The notes under the pieces are model-generated. The model searched no databases. It was not told the origin of the DNA and saw only the letters and a program-made list of their open reading frames with translations. Positions 1 to 8,990 of a stretch of 64,000 nucleotides of DNA are shown in pieces (position 1 is the stretch's first letter; each line of letters opens with the position of its first letter). This stretch comes from Flavobacteriaceae bacterium. GTDB taxonomy: Bacteria > Bacteroidota > Bacteroidia > Flavobacteriales > Flavobacteriaceae. The stretch lies in NCBI GenBank assembly GCA_030148025.1, contig JASBUG010000033.1, positions 57,682 to 121,681 of the forward strand, written 5' to 3'. A program made the translations under genes and the position numbers.

Positions 1-2393
1 ATTTAAAAGCAATACAGGATATAAACCATTGGTCGCTTGAAAAAAATCAAACTGCACTCATAAAAAACTATTTGAGTTTTTGGGAAAAACTATCGTTATA
101 TTACAACAATTTATCATTAAAGCTTCGAAATAGCGGTTGTGGATATCAGGGATTGATATATAGAGAAGCAATCGAAAACCTTGAAAGTTATATTCAATTT
201 AATAATGATAAACAGCATGTTTTTCTAGGTTTTAATGCCTTAAATACGGCTGAAAGCACCATCATTCAAGAACTATTACACAATGGTATTGCTCAAATAT
301 TTTGGGATATTGATTCATGTTTTATGAACAATGTAAATCATGGTGCGGGTTTCTTTCTTAGAAACTATCAACGTTCTTGGAAGTATTTTGATAAGCATCC
401 ATTTAATTGGAAACATGATTACTATACATCACCTAAAAATGTTTCAGTAATAGGAATTCCTAAAAATGTTGGCCAAGCTAAATATATTGGTGAGGTGCTC
501 CATAATCTGCAACAACAAAATGGCCATTTAAACAATACTGCAGTTGTATTAAGCGACGAGACCCTACTTACATCTGTACTCAACTCACTACCAAATACTA
601 TCGATGCTTTAAATATAACCATGGGGTTTCCACTAAAATCTGTTCCTTTAGCCTCATTGTTCGATCAATTGTTTTCACTACATAAAGAGTCAAAAACTAC
701 CATATATTTTAAAGAGATCGTAGCTATATTAACACATCAATTTATAAGACCATTATTTCAAGATTCGTCTATAGATTATGTAGAAAAAATGACTTCAAAA
801 ATCTACGATAATAATTTGACTTTCTTAACAGTAGAAAGCCTGATTGAAATGGCACCAAAGTATTCTAACTTGTTATCTATTTTATTTAAAAGCTGGAATA
901 ATAATGCTATAAAAGGGCTTCAAAATTGCTCTAAACTAATACTACTCTTAAAAAAGCACTTAACCCAAAATAAAGAAAACAACTTAATCGCTCTGGAGTA
1001 TTTATATAGATTTAATGAGGTTTTTAACACCATCAGGTCTCTTAACACCAATTATAACTATATAAACGATATAAAAGCTTTAAATAGCTTGTATAAAGAA
1101 GTTCTTAGCTTCGAAAGTTTAGATTTTCAAGGGGAACCATTACAAGGTCTCCAAGTCATGGGAATGCTTGAATCTCGTGTATTAGATTTTGACACCGTTA
1201 TTATTTCATCAGTTAACGAAGGTATTTTACCTGCTGGAAAAAGTAATAATTCATTTATTCCCTTTGATGTTAAACTCGAACATGGCCTTCCTACTTATAA
1301 AGAAAAAGACGCCATTTACACCTATCATTTTTATCGACTAATACAAAGAGCTAAAAATGTCTATATATTATACAATACTGAACCAGATGTTTTAAATGGA
1401 GGAGAAAAAAGCAGGTTTATTACGCAAATGGAGATTGAAAATATACACAATATAAAACATAGCATTGTAGCTCCAAAAACACCCAGAATTGCCTCTTCAT
1501 TACAATCTGTTTTAAAGTCTGATGATATTCTATTTAAACTAAAAGAGTTTGCTCAAAAAGGTATTTCTCCTTCTGCATTAACTAATTATATACGCAATCC
1601 ACTAGACTTTTATTACCAAAAAGTGCTTGGAGTAAAAGAATTCAATAATGTGGAAGAAACCGTGGCCGCCAACACTCTAGGTACCGTTGTTCACAATACT
1701 CTTGAAGATTTTTATAAACCCTTAGAAAACAAATTCCTCACAATAGAGTTGTTATTAAAAATGCAAGCTCAAATTAACGATACTGTTCTTTTTCATTTTA
1801 AAGATATATATCGTGAAGGTGATATTACCAAAGGTAAAAACCTAATAATTTTTGAAATTGCTAAACGGTTTGTGTCTAATTTTCTGAAAAAAGAAAAGGC
1901 CTTAATAGAAGCAGGTCATAGCATTAAAATAATTCAAATTGAAGCAGATTTGAAAACTAAAGTACAGGTTGAAGGGTTTCAATTTCCAGTAATCTTAACG
2001 GGAAAGGTAGATAGGGTTGATGAGTTTGATGGCACAACACGTATTATAGATTATAAAACAGGAAAAGTAGAGCAGGCTAAAGTTGAGGTTGTAGATTGGG
2101 AAAGCATAACTACAGATTACACAAAATATAGTAAAAGTTTCCAGATACTCATGTATACATATATGATGCGTCAAAATGGTTTAATCAATGCACCTGTGGA
2201 AGCTGGTATTATATCATTTAAAAACCTAAATGCAGGGTTTTTGAAGTTTGCTAAAAAAGACAGTGTTACGAGCCGAAAAAAAGACACCTTAATTACTGAA
2301 GAAACACTTATTAATTTTAAACAGCAGCTTGATAAGCTCGTTCTGGAGATCTTTAATCCAAAGATTGATTTTGTTGAAAAAGAACTATCATGA
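1..2393 (+). CDS. PD-(D/E)XK nuclease family protein, AddB/RecB-like (5' end outside window)
   Basis: The reading frame is open from the first bases of the window, so the N-terminus is missing; a TTG at 72 is only an internal codon. The C-terminal third carries a RecB-type nuclease: a G-x-x-x-H motif (GTVVHNTLE, about nt 1680-1706), then GKVDRVDEFDG and IIDYKTG (about nt 2000-2065), which supply the metal-binding Asp and the D-x-K pair. The preceding part resembles the inactivated helicase region of AddB-like proteins. This suggests a role in double-strand-break end processing, probably with an AddA-like helicase-nuclease encoded upstream, outside the window. I do not see the clustered cysteines of the AddB iron-sulfur site. 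It overlaps the next gene by 4 bp (ATGA), so the two are probably translationally coupled. Confidence 0.85.
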   Translation, partial: LKAIQDINHWSLEKNQTALIKNYLSFWEKLSLYYNNLSLKLRNSGCGYQGLIYREAIENLESYIQFNNDKQHVFLGFNALNTAESTIIQELLHNGIAQIFWDIDSCFMNNVNHGAGFFLRNYQRSWKYFDKHPFNWKHDYYTSPKNVSVIGIPKNVGQAKYIGEVLHNLQQQNGHLNNTAVVLSDETLLTSVLNSLPNTIDALNITMGFPLKSVPLASLFDQLFSLHKESKTTIYFKEIVAILTHQFIRPLFQDSSIDYVEKMTSKIYDNNLTFLTVESLIEMAPKYSNLLSILFKSWNNNAIKGLQNCSKLILLLKKHLTQNKENNLIALEYLYRFNEVFNTIRSLNTNYNYINDIKALNSLYKEVLSFESLDFQGEPLQGLQVMGMLESRVLDFDTVIISSVNEGILPAGKSNNSFIPFDVKLEHGLPTYKEKDAIYTYHFYRLIQRAKNVYILYNTEPDVLNGGEKSRFITQMEIENIHNIKHSIVAPKTPRIASSLQSVLKSDDILFKLKEFAQKGISPSALTNYIRNPLDFYYQKVLGVKEFNNVEETVAANTLGTVVHNTLEDFYKPLENKFLTIELLLKMQAQINDTVLFHFKDIYREGDITKGKNLIIFEIAKRFVSNFLKKEKALIEAGHSIKIIQIEADLKTKVQVEGFQFPVILTGKVDRVDEFDGTTRIIDYKTGKVEQAKVEVVDWESITTDYTKYSKSFQILMYTYMMRQNGLINAPVEAGIISFKNLNAGFLKFAKKDSVTSRKKDTLITEETLINFKQQLDKLVLEIFNPKIDFVEKELS

Positions 2394-3244
2394 TTCAAAA
2401 AAACAATGTCTTATATAGAATAAACGAAAAGCCAATAGTTTGGGATGCATATTTTAATAATGACTCAAACAAAAAACCACTTGTTCTGTTCTGTCACGGA
2501 TACAAAGGGTTTAAAGATTGGGGAAGCTGGAATATTATAGCAGACTCTTTTATGCATGCTAATTTATTTTTTGTTAAGTTCAATTTTTCTCATAATGGCG
2601 GCACTGTGGAAAATCCTATAGATTTTCCAGATCTTAATGCTTTTGCCGAAAATAATTATACAAGAGAACTAGATGATGTTGATGCGTTATTAGGCCATTT
2701 ACTTTCAAAAAACCACCCTTATTCAAATCAAATAGACACTAATAATATTACTATTATTGGACATTCCCGAGGTGGTGGAATAGCCACCATAAAGACTTCA
2801 GAAGACAACAGAATAACACAACTTATTACTTGGGCTAGTGTGAGTGATTTTGGAAAAAGAACAGCAACAATTGGTGATCTGGAACAATGGAAAAAAGAAG
2901 GTGTCAAATATGTTTTAAACGGGAGAACAAAACAACAAATGCCTCATAATTATCAATTTTATGAGAATTATAAGTTGAATGAAACACGACTAAACATTCA
3001 ACGCGCTACCAAAAGCATTAGCGTTCCTCATCTTATTATTCATGGTAAAGAAGATGCTTCAATCTCTTTTTCGGAAGCTAATGCACTTCATCAATGGAAC
3101 CCAAAAAGCATTCTCTATGCTATAGAGAATGCAAATCATGTTTTTAATTCAAAACATCCGTGGGTTTCAAAAAAACTTCCTTTAGAGCTTCAATTAGTGG
3201 TAGATAAAAGTATCTCGTTTATCACCCAAAATATGGTCTCTTAA
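2390..3244 (+). CDS. alpha/beta hydrolase (dienelactone hydrolase/prolyl oligopeptidase-like)
   Basis: A 284-residue cytoplasmic hydrolase without a signal peptide. The nucleophile elbow is GHSRGGG with Ser126. An HG motif in CHGYKG near residue 36 fits an oxyanion hole. The acid is probably the Asp of HGKEDAS near 222 and the base the His of ANHVF near 254. The family hydrolyses esters or peptides; the substrate cannot be read from sequence. It starts inside the stop codon of the nuclease gene, so it belongs to the same transcript. Its TAA shares a TTAA palindrome with the stop codon of the convergent gene, leaving no room for an intervening terminator. Confidence 0.85.
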   Translation: MIQKNNVLYRINEKPIVWDAYFNNDSNKKPLVLFCHGYKGFKDWGSWNIIADSFMHANLFFVKFNFSHNGGTVENPIDFPDLNAFAENNYTRELDDVDALLGHLLSKNHPYSNQIDTNNITIIGHSRGGGIATIKTSEDNRITQLITWASVSDFGKRTATIGDLEQWKKEGVKYVLNGRTKQQMPHNYQFYENYKLNETRLNIQRATKSISVPHLIIHGKEDASISFSEANALHQWNPKSILYAIENANHVFNSKHPWVSKKLPLELQLVVDKSISFITQNMVS

Positions 3245-4626
3245 GATTTTTTAATCGTTCCTGTAAACTGTTGCTGACTTGTTTCGTCTCCAAGAATCAT
3301 TTCTTTTATTTCGCCATTTTCATCTTTGTTAAAACGAACAGGATATAAGAAGTCTTCAACCAAAAAGGTCCCCTTCTCTTTTAAAGGAATTAATGCTGGA
3401 TCAGCAAATGGAAAAAAATTAGATCTAAATATGAGTTTGCCATTTTTTTCTATAACTGAGGCATCTCCAACATTTCCAAATGAAAAGGTTTTAGCGAATT
3501 GAGTTAGATCATCCTTTTCCAATTTATCTATATTATATTCAACAGGCTGTGATTTTAAATCAACCAATGCCGCTCCCTTTTTAGCCTCACCCGTTTTAGC
3601 GTCTAAAATTAATTGGTACAATTTTTTCTTTTGATCGTTAGTAACTCTATTGCGTTCATAAGTATTTACACGTTGCACAATCACAATTTCGGCTTTTGGG
3701 AAAACTGAAATAAAATGCCCTCCAGCACCAGCAGCTTCATACATTCCATAGTCTTGAAAATCACTATTCAACCACCAAAGATACCCATAGCCACTCATAC
3801 CTGAATTTTCATACCTTCCAAGTTCAGTACTATGAGCTTTTATACTCTCTTGCACCCATTTTTTTGATAGTATCTGTTTGCCATTCCACATTCCATTATT
3901 TAAAAACAATAAGCCAAAACGCGCCATGTCATCAGCCCTCATCTTCATTACATAAGCAGGATGGTCATATTGATTTTGTGGTCCTCGCGCAAAAAATCCA
4001 TCGTTTATCTCAAAGCCTTGCATATTTAATGGCAATGCTAATTCATTGTACATAGCTTCGAATACATCTTTTCCTGTTTCTTGTTTTAAAATGGTTCCTA
4101 AAACGTTAAAATCCCAATTATTATAATACCAAAACTCTCCTGGTTTATGACTCCCTCTTTTTGGTCGTAATTTCGTCATTGCAGGAGCTTCGGCAGCAGC
4201 AGGAATATACACTCCAGATCTTGCTTTTAAAAGATCTAGAACTGTTGCTGTCTTTTCTGTATCAGTTAATGTGCTTGTACTTTTTATTTCTAATTCACCC
4301 AAGGTTTTATTAATGTCTATATCACCTCTATCAGCATAAATTCCATACAATGCACTAATAAAGCTCTTTCTACACGAATGAATAATAAACTCTCTTTCAT
4401 ATTCTCCCCAAGCAGCAATTACATTCCCCTCTTTATTAATAACCATTACCGCCGATGTTGGTATGGTGTCGTGATGTGCTTTCGCAGCATTTAATTTTTC
4501 TAAAGACCATCCTGCATCACTTAGATCTTTATAAGTTTTCCATGTTTTACCAGGGTTTTGAGCTTGCAACATTGAAAAAGCGACACAGCATAATACTAAA
4601 AATTTGATTTGTAAAGTTCTTTTCAT
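3241..4626 (-). CDS. secreted serine hydrolase, beta-lactamase/PBP class C family
   Basis: A 461-residue protein with a Sec signal peptide (hydrophobic residues 8-21, cut after LQAQ). Class C active-site motifs are present: S84-C-R-K87 (S-x-x-K) with the nucleophile serine, Y168-N-N170 (Y-x-N), and a GAGGHF segment near 300 where the third motif normally lies. An extra domain of about 100 residues follows the catalytic fold. Such proteins are periplasmic esterases, D-aminopeptidases or peptidoglycan-interacting enzymes; few are true beta-lactamases. It is transcribed alone, convergent with the preceding hydrolase, and overlaps that gene by 4 bp. Confidence 0.88.
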   Translation of the reverse strand: MKRTLQIKFLVLCCVAFSMLQAQNPGKTWKTYKDLSDAGWSLEKLNAAKAHHDTIPTSAVMVINKEGNVIAAWGEYEREFIIHSCRKSFISALYGIYADRGDIDINKTLGELEIKSTSTLTDTEKTATVLDLLKARSGVYIPAAAEAPAMTKLRPKRGSHKPGEFWYYNNWDFNVLGTILKQETGKDVFEAMYNELALPLNMQGFEINDGFFARGPQNQYDHPAYVMKMRADDMARFGLLFLNNGMWNGKQILSKKWVQESIKAHSTELGRYENSGMSGYGYLWWLNSDFQDYGMYEAAGAGGHFISVFPKAEIVIVQRVNTYERNRVTNDQKKKLYQLILDAKTGEAKKGAALVDLKSQPVEYNIDKLEKDDLTQFAKTFSFGNVGDASVIEKNGKLIFRSNFFPFADPALIPLKEKGTFLVEDFLYPVRFNKDENGEIKEMILGDETSQQQFTGTIKKS

Positions 4627-4809
4627 TTTAAGATTGATTATGGTTTAAGGCACCAAATTACCATATAATAGCTCGCTCTTTGTTAAAGAAGTGTTACAAT
4701 ATAGGTTGCTATTTCTTAAAGTTGTCTTTGAATTTCAGAACCTTAGATGTTTTTTGTATCTTAATACTGCTCTTTAAGTGAATTTACTGCTTTTAAAAAA
4801 GTATAACTC

Positions 4810-5169
4810 ATGGATTTACTTGACAGCATTACTCTAGCTAAAATTCCGGAATCATTAAAAATAAATGACTCTGAGAAAAACTTAGACGGTCCCATTATTG
4901 AAAAATATATTCGAATTAACGATAGGTTATTGCGCTTAGAGCGTAAAGCCATACCGCCAAAAGTAAAGGAAACTACAATGCGATTTAGGTGGCGTATTTC
5001 CAGATTAGATTGCAGGCATGTCTCTAAAGAATATAGCACTTGTTGCGCTTTTACCAATTTAGCGCTCGACAAATTAGAAGATCATATTAACGGAGATATT
5101 TCCTGGAGTGAATTTGTAGATGCTTGGAATAAAGCAAAGAGCCTACATCCAGATACATCAAATACTTAA
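4810..5169 (+). CDS. hypothetical protein, 119 aa
   Basis: I do not recognise this protein. It is 119 residues, charged, mostly helical-looking, without signal peptide or membrane segment. It has a basic stretch (RLLRLERKAIPPK, residues 38-50) and three cysteines: one at 68 and the adjacent pair at 77-78. ATG at 4810 follows an AT-rich leader. It sits alone between a leftward hydrolase and the leftward tRNA-Ala. An opposite-strand frame (4761-5072) overlaps it; the rightward frame is preferred because it starts with ATG, has bacterial-like codon use and reads as a soluble globular sequence. Confidence 0.6.
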   Translation: MDLLDSITLAKIPESLKINDSEKNLDGPIIEKYIRINDRLLRLERKAIPPKVKETTMRFRWRISRLDCRHVSKEYSTCCAFTNLALDKLEDHINGDISWSEFVDAWNKAKSLHPDTSNT

Positions 5170-5180
5170 AACTATACCTG

Positions 5181-5254
5181 TGGAGAAGATGGGATTCGAA
5201 CCCACGACCTCTTGACTGCCAGTCAAGCGCTCTAGCCAACTGAGCTACATCCCC
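5181..5254 (-). tRNA. tRNA-Ala (anticodon GGC)
   Basis: The reverse complement folds as a cloverleaf: acceptor GGGGATG, D arm with GCTC/GAGC, anticodon stem CTTGA/TCAAG around loop CTGGCAG (anticodon GGC), and a T arm with TTCGAAT. A G3:U70 wobble pair and A73 discriminator are present, both alanine identity elements. Acceptor position 6-67 is a T-T mismatch. CCA is not encoded. Confidence 0.95.
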
Positions 5255-5260
5255 GTTTGT

Positions 5261-6061
5261 TTATTTCATTCCGCTTAAAACAAGTACTGGTCTAGTACTA
5301 TGGAAGTCTTTTTTAACGATTACATTTTTCTCCCACTTTTTAGCAAAAAAACCGCGTTTTCGCCTCACCACGCACAACATATCTGGATCGTTCTGTTGGA
5401 AATGCTCTAACACACCTTGGAAAGTTGTAGCATTTTCAGTGGTTGTTGTGTTAGTAATCATTGCTGACAACTCATCGTTAATATCAAAATCGCCTTCTTT
5501 ATAGTATGGGGTTTTAACCAGAAGTAAGTTTACAATGGCCTTAAAATTATCTTGAAATGATTTTAAAGGAAGTAGTACACCTTCTTTTCTAATAATAGCC
5601 GACTTTACCGCCATTAAAATCCTAGACACTGGTTTAAAAGTATATCCTTCAGGAACAATAAGTGCTGGTATTTGCGTTTGTTTTATAATCTTTCCAGATG
5701 TACGACCTAAAAATACCTCATCTTTTATCGAGTTTGTTCTCGGTTCAACAATTATAAGATCGATATCCCCTTTTTTACAAGCCAACTCTAAGGTAGGAGC
5801 TAGTTTTCCTTTTAAAACTCTTGTTACAACATCTACCCCTTTCGTATCAATTTTTGCGACCAATCCATCTAAAAACTCTTGGCTTTCACGCTCTAAAATA
5901 TGATCTACCTTTATCATAGTTCCTGCCTTGGTATACACATTGTATACTTGTACTATATATAATTTGGCTCCGAACGATTTAGCAAAATCAACAGCATATT
6001 GCAAATGGCTAACTGCATTCTTTGAAGAGCCAACAGGAACTAAAATATTCTTCATAATCAA
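5261..6061 (-). CDS. universal stress protein, tandem UspA-type
   Basis: A 266-residue cytoplasmic protein with two Usp-fold halves. The first (residues 1-140) begins KNILVPVG and ends with FLGRTSGKIIKQTQIPALIVPEG, which resembles the G-x2-G-x9-G-S/T ATP-binding loop. The second (about 145-266, starting SRILMAVKS) is degenerate and lacks that loop, ending in RPVLVLSG. Two start codons lie 6 bp apart (6061 and 6055). Usp proteins act in stress survival, often as ATP-binding sensors; the specific signal is unknown. It ends 7 bp before the tRNA-Ala gene on the same strand. Confidence 0.88.
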   Translation of the reverse strand: MIMKNILVPVGSSKNAVSHLQYAVDFAKSFGAKLYIVQVYNVYTKAGTMIKVDHILERESQEFLDGLVAKIDTKGVDVVTRVLKGKLAPTLELACKKGDIDLIIVEPRTNSIKDEVFLGRTSGKIIKQTQIPALIVPEGYTFKPVSRILMAVKSAIIRKEGVLLPLKSFQDNFKAIVNLLLVKTPYYKEGDFDINDELSAMITNTTTTENATTFQGVLEHFQQNDPDMLCVVRRKRGFFAKKWEKNVIVKKDFHSTRPVLVLSGMK

Positions 6062-6127
6062 AATTTTAAAAACTAAATTTACAGAAATTTTATGCTAAAA
6101 TAAGCATTAATAATAATTACAATAGTA

Positions 6128-7462
6128 TTGCAAACTAGTATAAGTTTAAAACAAATAAACAAATTAGCAATTCCTGCCTTGATCTCTGGTGTCTCTGAGC
6201 CTATATTATCAATAACAGATACGGCTATTGTTGGAAATATAAATGTTAATGCAACCGAGTCATTAGCAGCCGTTGGGATAGTAGGAACATTTATTTCAAT
6301 GCTTATTTGGGTACTCGGGCAAACACGTAGTGCCATCTCTTCTATTATTTCACAATATTTAGGAGCTAACCAACTAGAGGCTGTTAAAAATCTTCCTGCT
6401 CAGGCTATTTTTTTAATTACCTCATTGAGTGTTTTAATAATTGCAACTACCTATCCTTTTGCCGAAACTATTTTTAAGCTTTATAATGCATCAGATCTAA
6501 TATTGAATTACAGTGCAGAATACTATAGAATTCGTGTTTTTGGTTTCCCATTCACCTTATTTACCATAGCTGTTTTTGGTGCCTTTAGAGGGCTTCAAAA
6601 CACATTTTACCCTATGATAATAGCTATAGTTGGAGCTACTTCAAACATTGTTCTGGACATTGTTCTTGTGTATGGTATTGATGGTTATATTGACCCTATG
6701 AATATTAGAGGTGCCGCTTACGCCAGCGTCATTGCGCAATTACTTATGGCTATTTGTGCTGCCTATTATTTAATACGAAAAACAGAAATTCCATTAAAAG
6801 TAAGCTTTCCCTTTAATAAAGAGATCAAGCGATTTATACTAATGATCTTAAATCTTTTTGTAAGAACTATTGCTTTAAATGTTGCGCTTTATTTTGGAAG
6901 TGCTTTCGCCACAAGCTATGGGAAGGAGTATATCGCTGCCTATACTATTGCCATTAATCTTTGGTTTTTAGGTGCTTTTATTATTGATGGATATGCAAGT
7001 GCGGGTAACATCTTATCTGGAAAATTACTTGGAGCAAAACGTTATGATCTATTAATTACTTTAAGTAATAAGCTTATTAAATATGGCATTATTATTGGCA
7101 TTCTCATGGCTATTATTGGCGGTGCCTTATATTTTCCTTTAGGTCATATTTTCACGAAAGATCCTGTAGTATTAAAAGAGTTCAACAAAATTTTCTGGGT
7201 AGTGTTAGCAATGCAACCCCTATGTGCGCTTGCTTTTATTTTTGACGGTATTTACAAAGGCCTTGGTAAAATGAGGCATTTACGCAATGTGTTACTATTT
7301 TCAAGCTTTTTAGTATTTATTCCTGTTTTATTTATTCTCGATTATTTTAACTATAAGCTATACGCAATTTTTATTGCATTTACGTTTTGGATCATTGCAC
7401 GTGGTATCCCTCTCATTATAAAATTTAGAAAAATGTATCTCCCACTTGTTCAAAAGGCTTAA
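6128..7462 (+). CDS. MATE family efflux transporter
   Basis: A 444-residue polytopic membrane protein with about 12 hydrophobic segments in two homologous halves. It has the typical early segment with SEPILSITDTAIVGN and a later RGLQNTFYPMI. MATE proteins export drugs and cationic metabolites using Na+ or H+ gradients, and DinF-like members are common in Bacteroidota. The start is a TTG at 6128, because no ATG precedes the conserved LKQINKLAIPALISG segment; an upstream in-frame TAA lies at 6101. Downstream small-protein genes follow within 25 bp and are probably cotranscribed. Confidence 0.9.
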   Translation: MQTSISLKQINKLAIPALISGVSEPILSITDTAIVGNINVNATESLAAVGIVGTFISMLIWVLGQTRSAISSIISQYLGANQLEAVKNLPAQAIFLITSLSVLIIATTYPFAETIFKLYNASDLILNYSAEYYRIRVFGFPFTLFTIAVFGAFRGLQNTFYPMIIAIVGATSNIVLDIVLVYGIDGYIDPMNIRGAAYASVIAQLLMAICAAYYLIRKTEIPLKVSFPFNKEIKRFILMILNLFVRTIALNVALYFGSAFATSYGKEYIAAYTIAINLWFLGAFIIDGYASAGNILSGKLLGAKRYDLLITLSNKLIKYGIIIGILMAIIGGALYFPLGHIFTKDPVVLKEFNKIFWVVLAMQPLCALAFIFDGIYKGLGKMRHLRNVLLFSSFLVFIPVLFILDYFNYKLYAIFIAFTFWIIARGIPLIIKFRKMYLPLVQKA

Positions 7463-7486
7463 CTTTGACCCATATTTAGTTAGAAA

Positions 7487-7672
7487 ATGATGTTAGCATT
7501 ATCAGCACTTATTCAAGAGGTTGTAGATATTGATGAAAAAATAAAAAACGCACCTGATAGCAGTTATGAAATAGGTGTTTTTATAGGTTCAATGTTACCT
7601 TTTGTGATTTTAGTAATTATAGCATATGCTATTTTTCGTTATAACAAAAACCGAATTAATAAAGAAGAATAA
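7487..7672 (+). CDS. small membrane protein, 61 aa
   Basis: It has a short acidic N-terminus (IQEVVDIDEKIKNAPDSS) and one long hydrophobic helix (about residues 29-49, GVFIGSMLPFVILVIIAYAIF), followed by a basic tail RYNKNRINKEE. This suggests a single-pass inner-membrane protein with a cytoplasmic C-terminus. No family is recognised. It lies 24 bp after the MATE gene and 1 bp before another single-pass microprotein, ahead of queD. Confidence 0.65.
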   Translation: MMLALSALIQEVVDIDEKIKNAPDSSYEIGVFIGSMLPFVILVIIAYAIFRYNKNRINKEE

Positions 7673-7673
7673 C

Positions 7674-7772
7674 ATGGATATATTGAACTTTTTAAGCGGA
7701 AACGGATTATTTTTATTACTCGCTTTAGTTTTAATCATTGTTTATGTAGTCAATAGAAGAAAAAGAAGATAA
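7674..7772 (+). CDS. 32-aa single-pass membrane microprotein
   Basis: ATG at 7674 opens a 32-codon frame encoding a short polar start (MDILNFLSGNG), a hydrophobic helix of about 15 residues, and a basic tail VVNRRKRR. Its TAA overlaps the A of the queD start codon (TAATG), and its ATG lies 1 bp after the stop of the 61-aa gene. This tight packing and the positive-inside tail support a real gene. Together the two small proteins look like a membrane pair; function unknown. Confidence 0.6.
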   Translation: MDILNFLSGNGLFLLLALVLIIVYVVNRRKRR

Positions 7773-8224
7773 TGAGCAATATTCGTATTACAAAGCAATT
7801 TTCTTTTGAAACAGGTCATGCCCTTTATGGTTACGATGGTAAATGTAAAAATGTTCATGGGCATAGTTATAGGCTAGATGTTACAGTAATTGGTCAGCCA
7901 ATAACCGATACAAACAATGTAAAATACGGAATGGTTATCGATTTTGGTGACCTCAAAAAAATTGTGAAAGAAGAAATTGTTGATGTATTTGACCATGCTA
8001 CTGTGTTTAATAAAAACACACCGCATGTTGAGCTTGCAAAAGAACTTGAAAATAGAGGTCATAATGTGCTATTGGTAAATTATCAGCCAACTAGTGAGAT
8101 GATGGTTATAGATTTTGCTGAGAAAATTAAAATGCGTCTTCCTAAAAACATAAAACTGCATTCTTTAAAACTACAAGAAACAGCTACAAGTTTCGCAGAG
8201 TGGTTTGCAAGTGATAATGAGTAA
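7772..8224 (+). CDS. queD: 6-carboxytetrahydropterin synthase (QueD/PTPS family)
   Basis: A 150-residue cytoplasmic enzyme that converts dihydroneopterin triphosphate to 6-carboxytetrahydropterin in queuosine biosynthesis, or acts as a related PTPS. Zinc ligands are H16, H29 and H31, and the catalytic Cys is C25 (GKCKNVHGHSY). The middle holds the MVIDFGDLKK segment, and the QETATSFAEW segment near the C-terminus carries the substrate-binding Glu. Length is normal for the longer PTPS form. It overlaps the upstream microprotein by 1 bp and lpxH by 8 bp, so it is in an operon. Confidence 0.92.
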   Translation: MSNIRITKQFSFETGHALYGYDGKCKNVHGHSYRLDVTVIGQPITDTNNVKYGMVIDFGDLKKIVKEEIVDVFDHATVFNKNTPHVELAKELENRGHNVLLVNYQPTSEMMVIDFAEKIKMRLPKNIKLHSLKLQETATSFAEWFASDNE

Positions 8225-8990
8225 CCCGATTCACATACAAGTCCCTGATGGGAAGAAAATCTATTTTGCTTCAGATAACCACTTAGGTGCTCCAACAAAA
8301 GAAGCCTCTTTACCTAGAGAAAAAAAGTTTATTGCTTGGTTAGATGACGTGAAAAAAGATGCTGCGGCCATTTTTCTTTTAGGTGATCTTTTCGATTTCT
8401 GGATGGAATACAAAACTGTGGTTCCTAGAGGATTTACAAGAACACTTGGGAAACTAGCAGAAATTAGTGATTCTGGTGTTCCTATCTATTTCTTCGTTGG
8501 AAATCATGATCTTTGGATGAACGGTTATTTTGAAGAAGAATTGAATATTCCTGTATATCACAAACCACAAGAATTCTTATTTAATGACACCTCATTTTTA
8601 ATTGGTCATGGCGATGGTTTGGGTCCTGGTGATAAAGGCTATAAACGCATGAAAAAGGTGTTTACTAACAGGTTCTGTAAATGGCTCTTCAGATGGTTAC
8701 ATCCAGACCTTGGTGTTAAATTAGCACAATACCTTTCAGTAAAGAATAAACTTATTTCCGGAGATGAAGACATCAAGTTTTTAGGTGAAGACAACGAGTG
8801 GTTAGTACAATACTGTAAACGAAAAGAAGAAGAAAAACATAGAGATTATTACGTATTTGGCCATAGGCATTTACCACTAGATATTGATATAAATGAGCAA
8901 TCTAAATACATTAATTTAGGTGACTGGATTACCTATTATACTTATGGTGTTTTTGATGGAAAATCTATGAGTTTAAAAGAGTTTAATTAG
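8217..8990 (+). CDS. lpxH: UDP-2,3-diacylglucosamine diphosphatase (LpxH)
   Basis: A 257-residue metallophosphoesterase that hydrolyses UDP-2,3-diacylglucosamine to lipid X in lipid A synthesis at the inner membrane. All motifs are in order: D20-N-H22, G56-D57-L-F-D60, G95-N96-H97-D98, GHGDG, and GHRHLPL near the C-terminus. The start is ATG 8217, which overlaps the end of queD; a TTG at 8205 is not needed. The 3' end overlaps the convergent gene by 8 bp. Confidence 0.92.
   Translation: MSNPIHIQVPDGKKIYFASDNHLGAPTKEASLPREKKFIAWLDDVKKDAAAIFLLGDLFDFWMEYKTVVPRGFTRTLGKLAEISDSGVPIYFFVGNHDLWMNGYFEEELNIPVYHKPQEFLFNDTSFLIGHGDGLGPGDKGYKRMKKVFTNRFCKWLFRWLHPDLGVKLAQYLSVKNKLISGDEDIKFLGEDNEWLVQYCKRKEEEKHRDYYVFGHRHLPLDIDINEQSKYINLGDWITYYTYGVFDGKSMSLKEFN

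Noticed and set aside
4761..5072. 103-aa leftward frame opposite the 119-aa gene
   Set aside because: It overlaps the rightward gene, runs in from its 5' leader, and reads as low-quality sequence; no promoter or homology cue supports it.
6079..6336. Leftward 85-aa frame over the MATE gene start
   Set aside because: Antisense to the MATE coding region; composition is explained by the opposite frame.
8205..8216. TTG start extending LpxH
   Set aside because: The ATG at 8217 is conserved with homologue starts and overlaps queD; the TTG adds residues without support.
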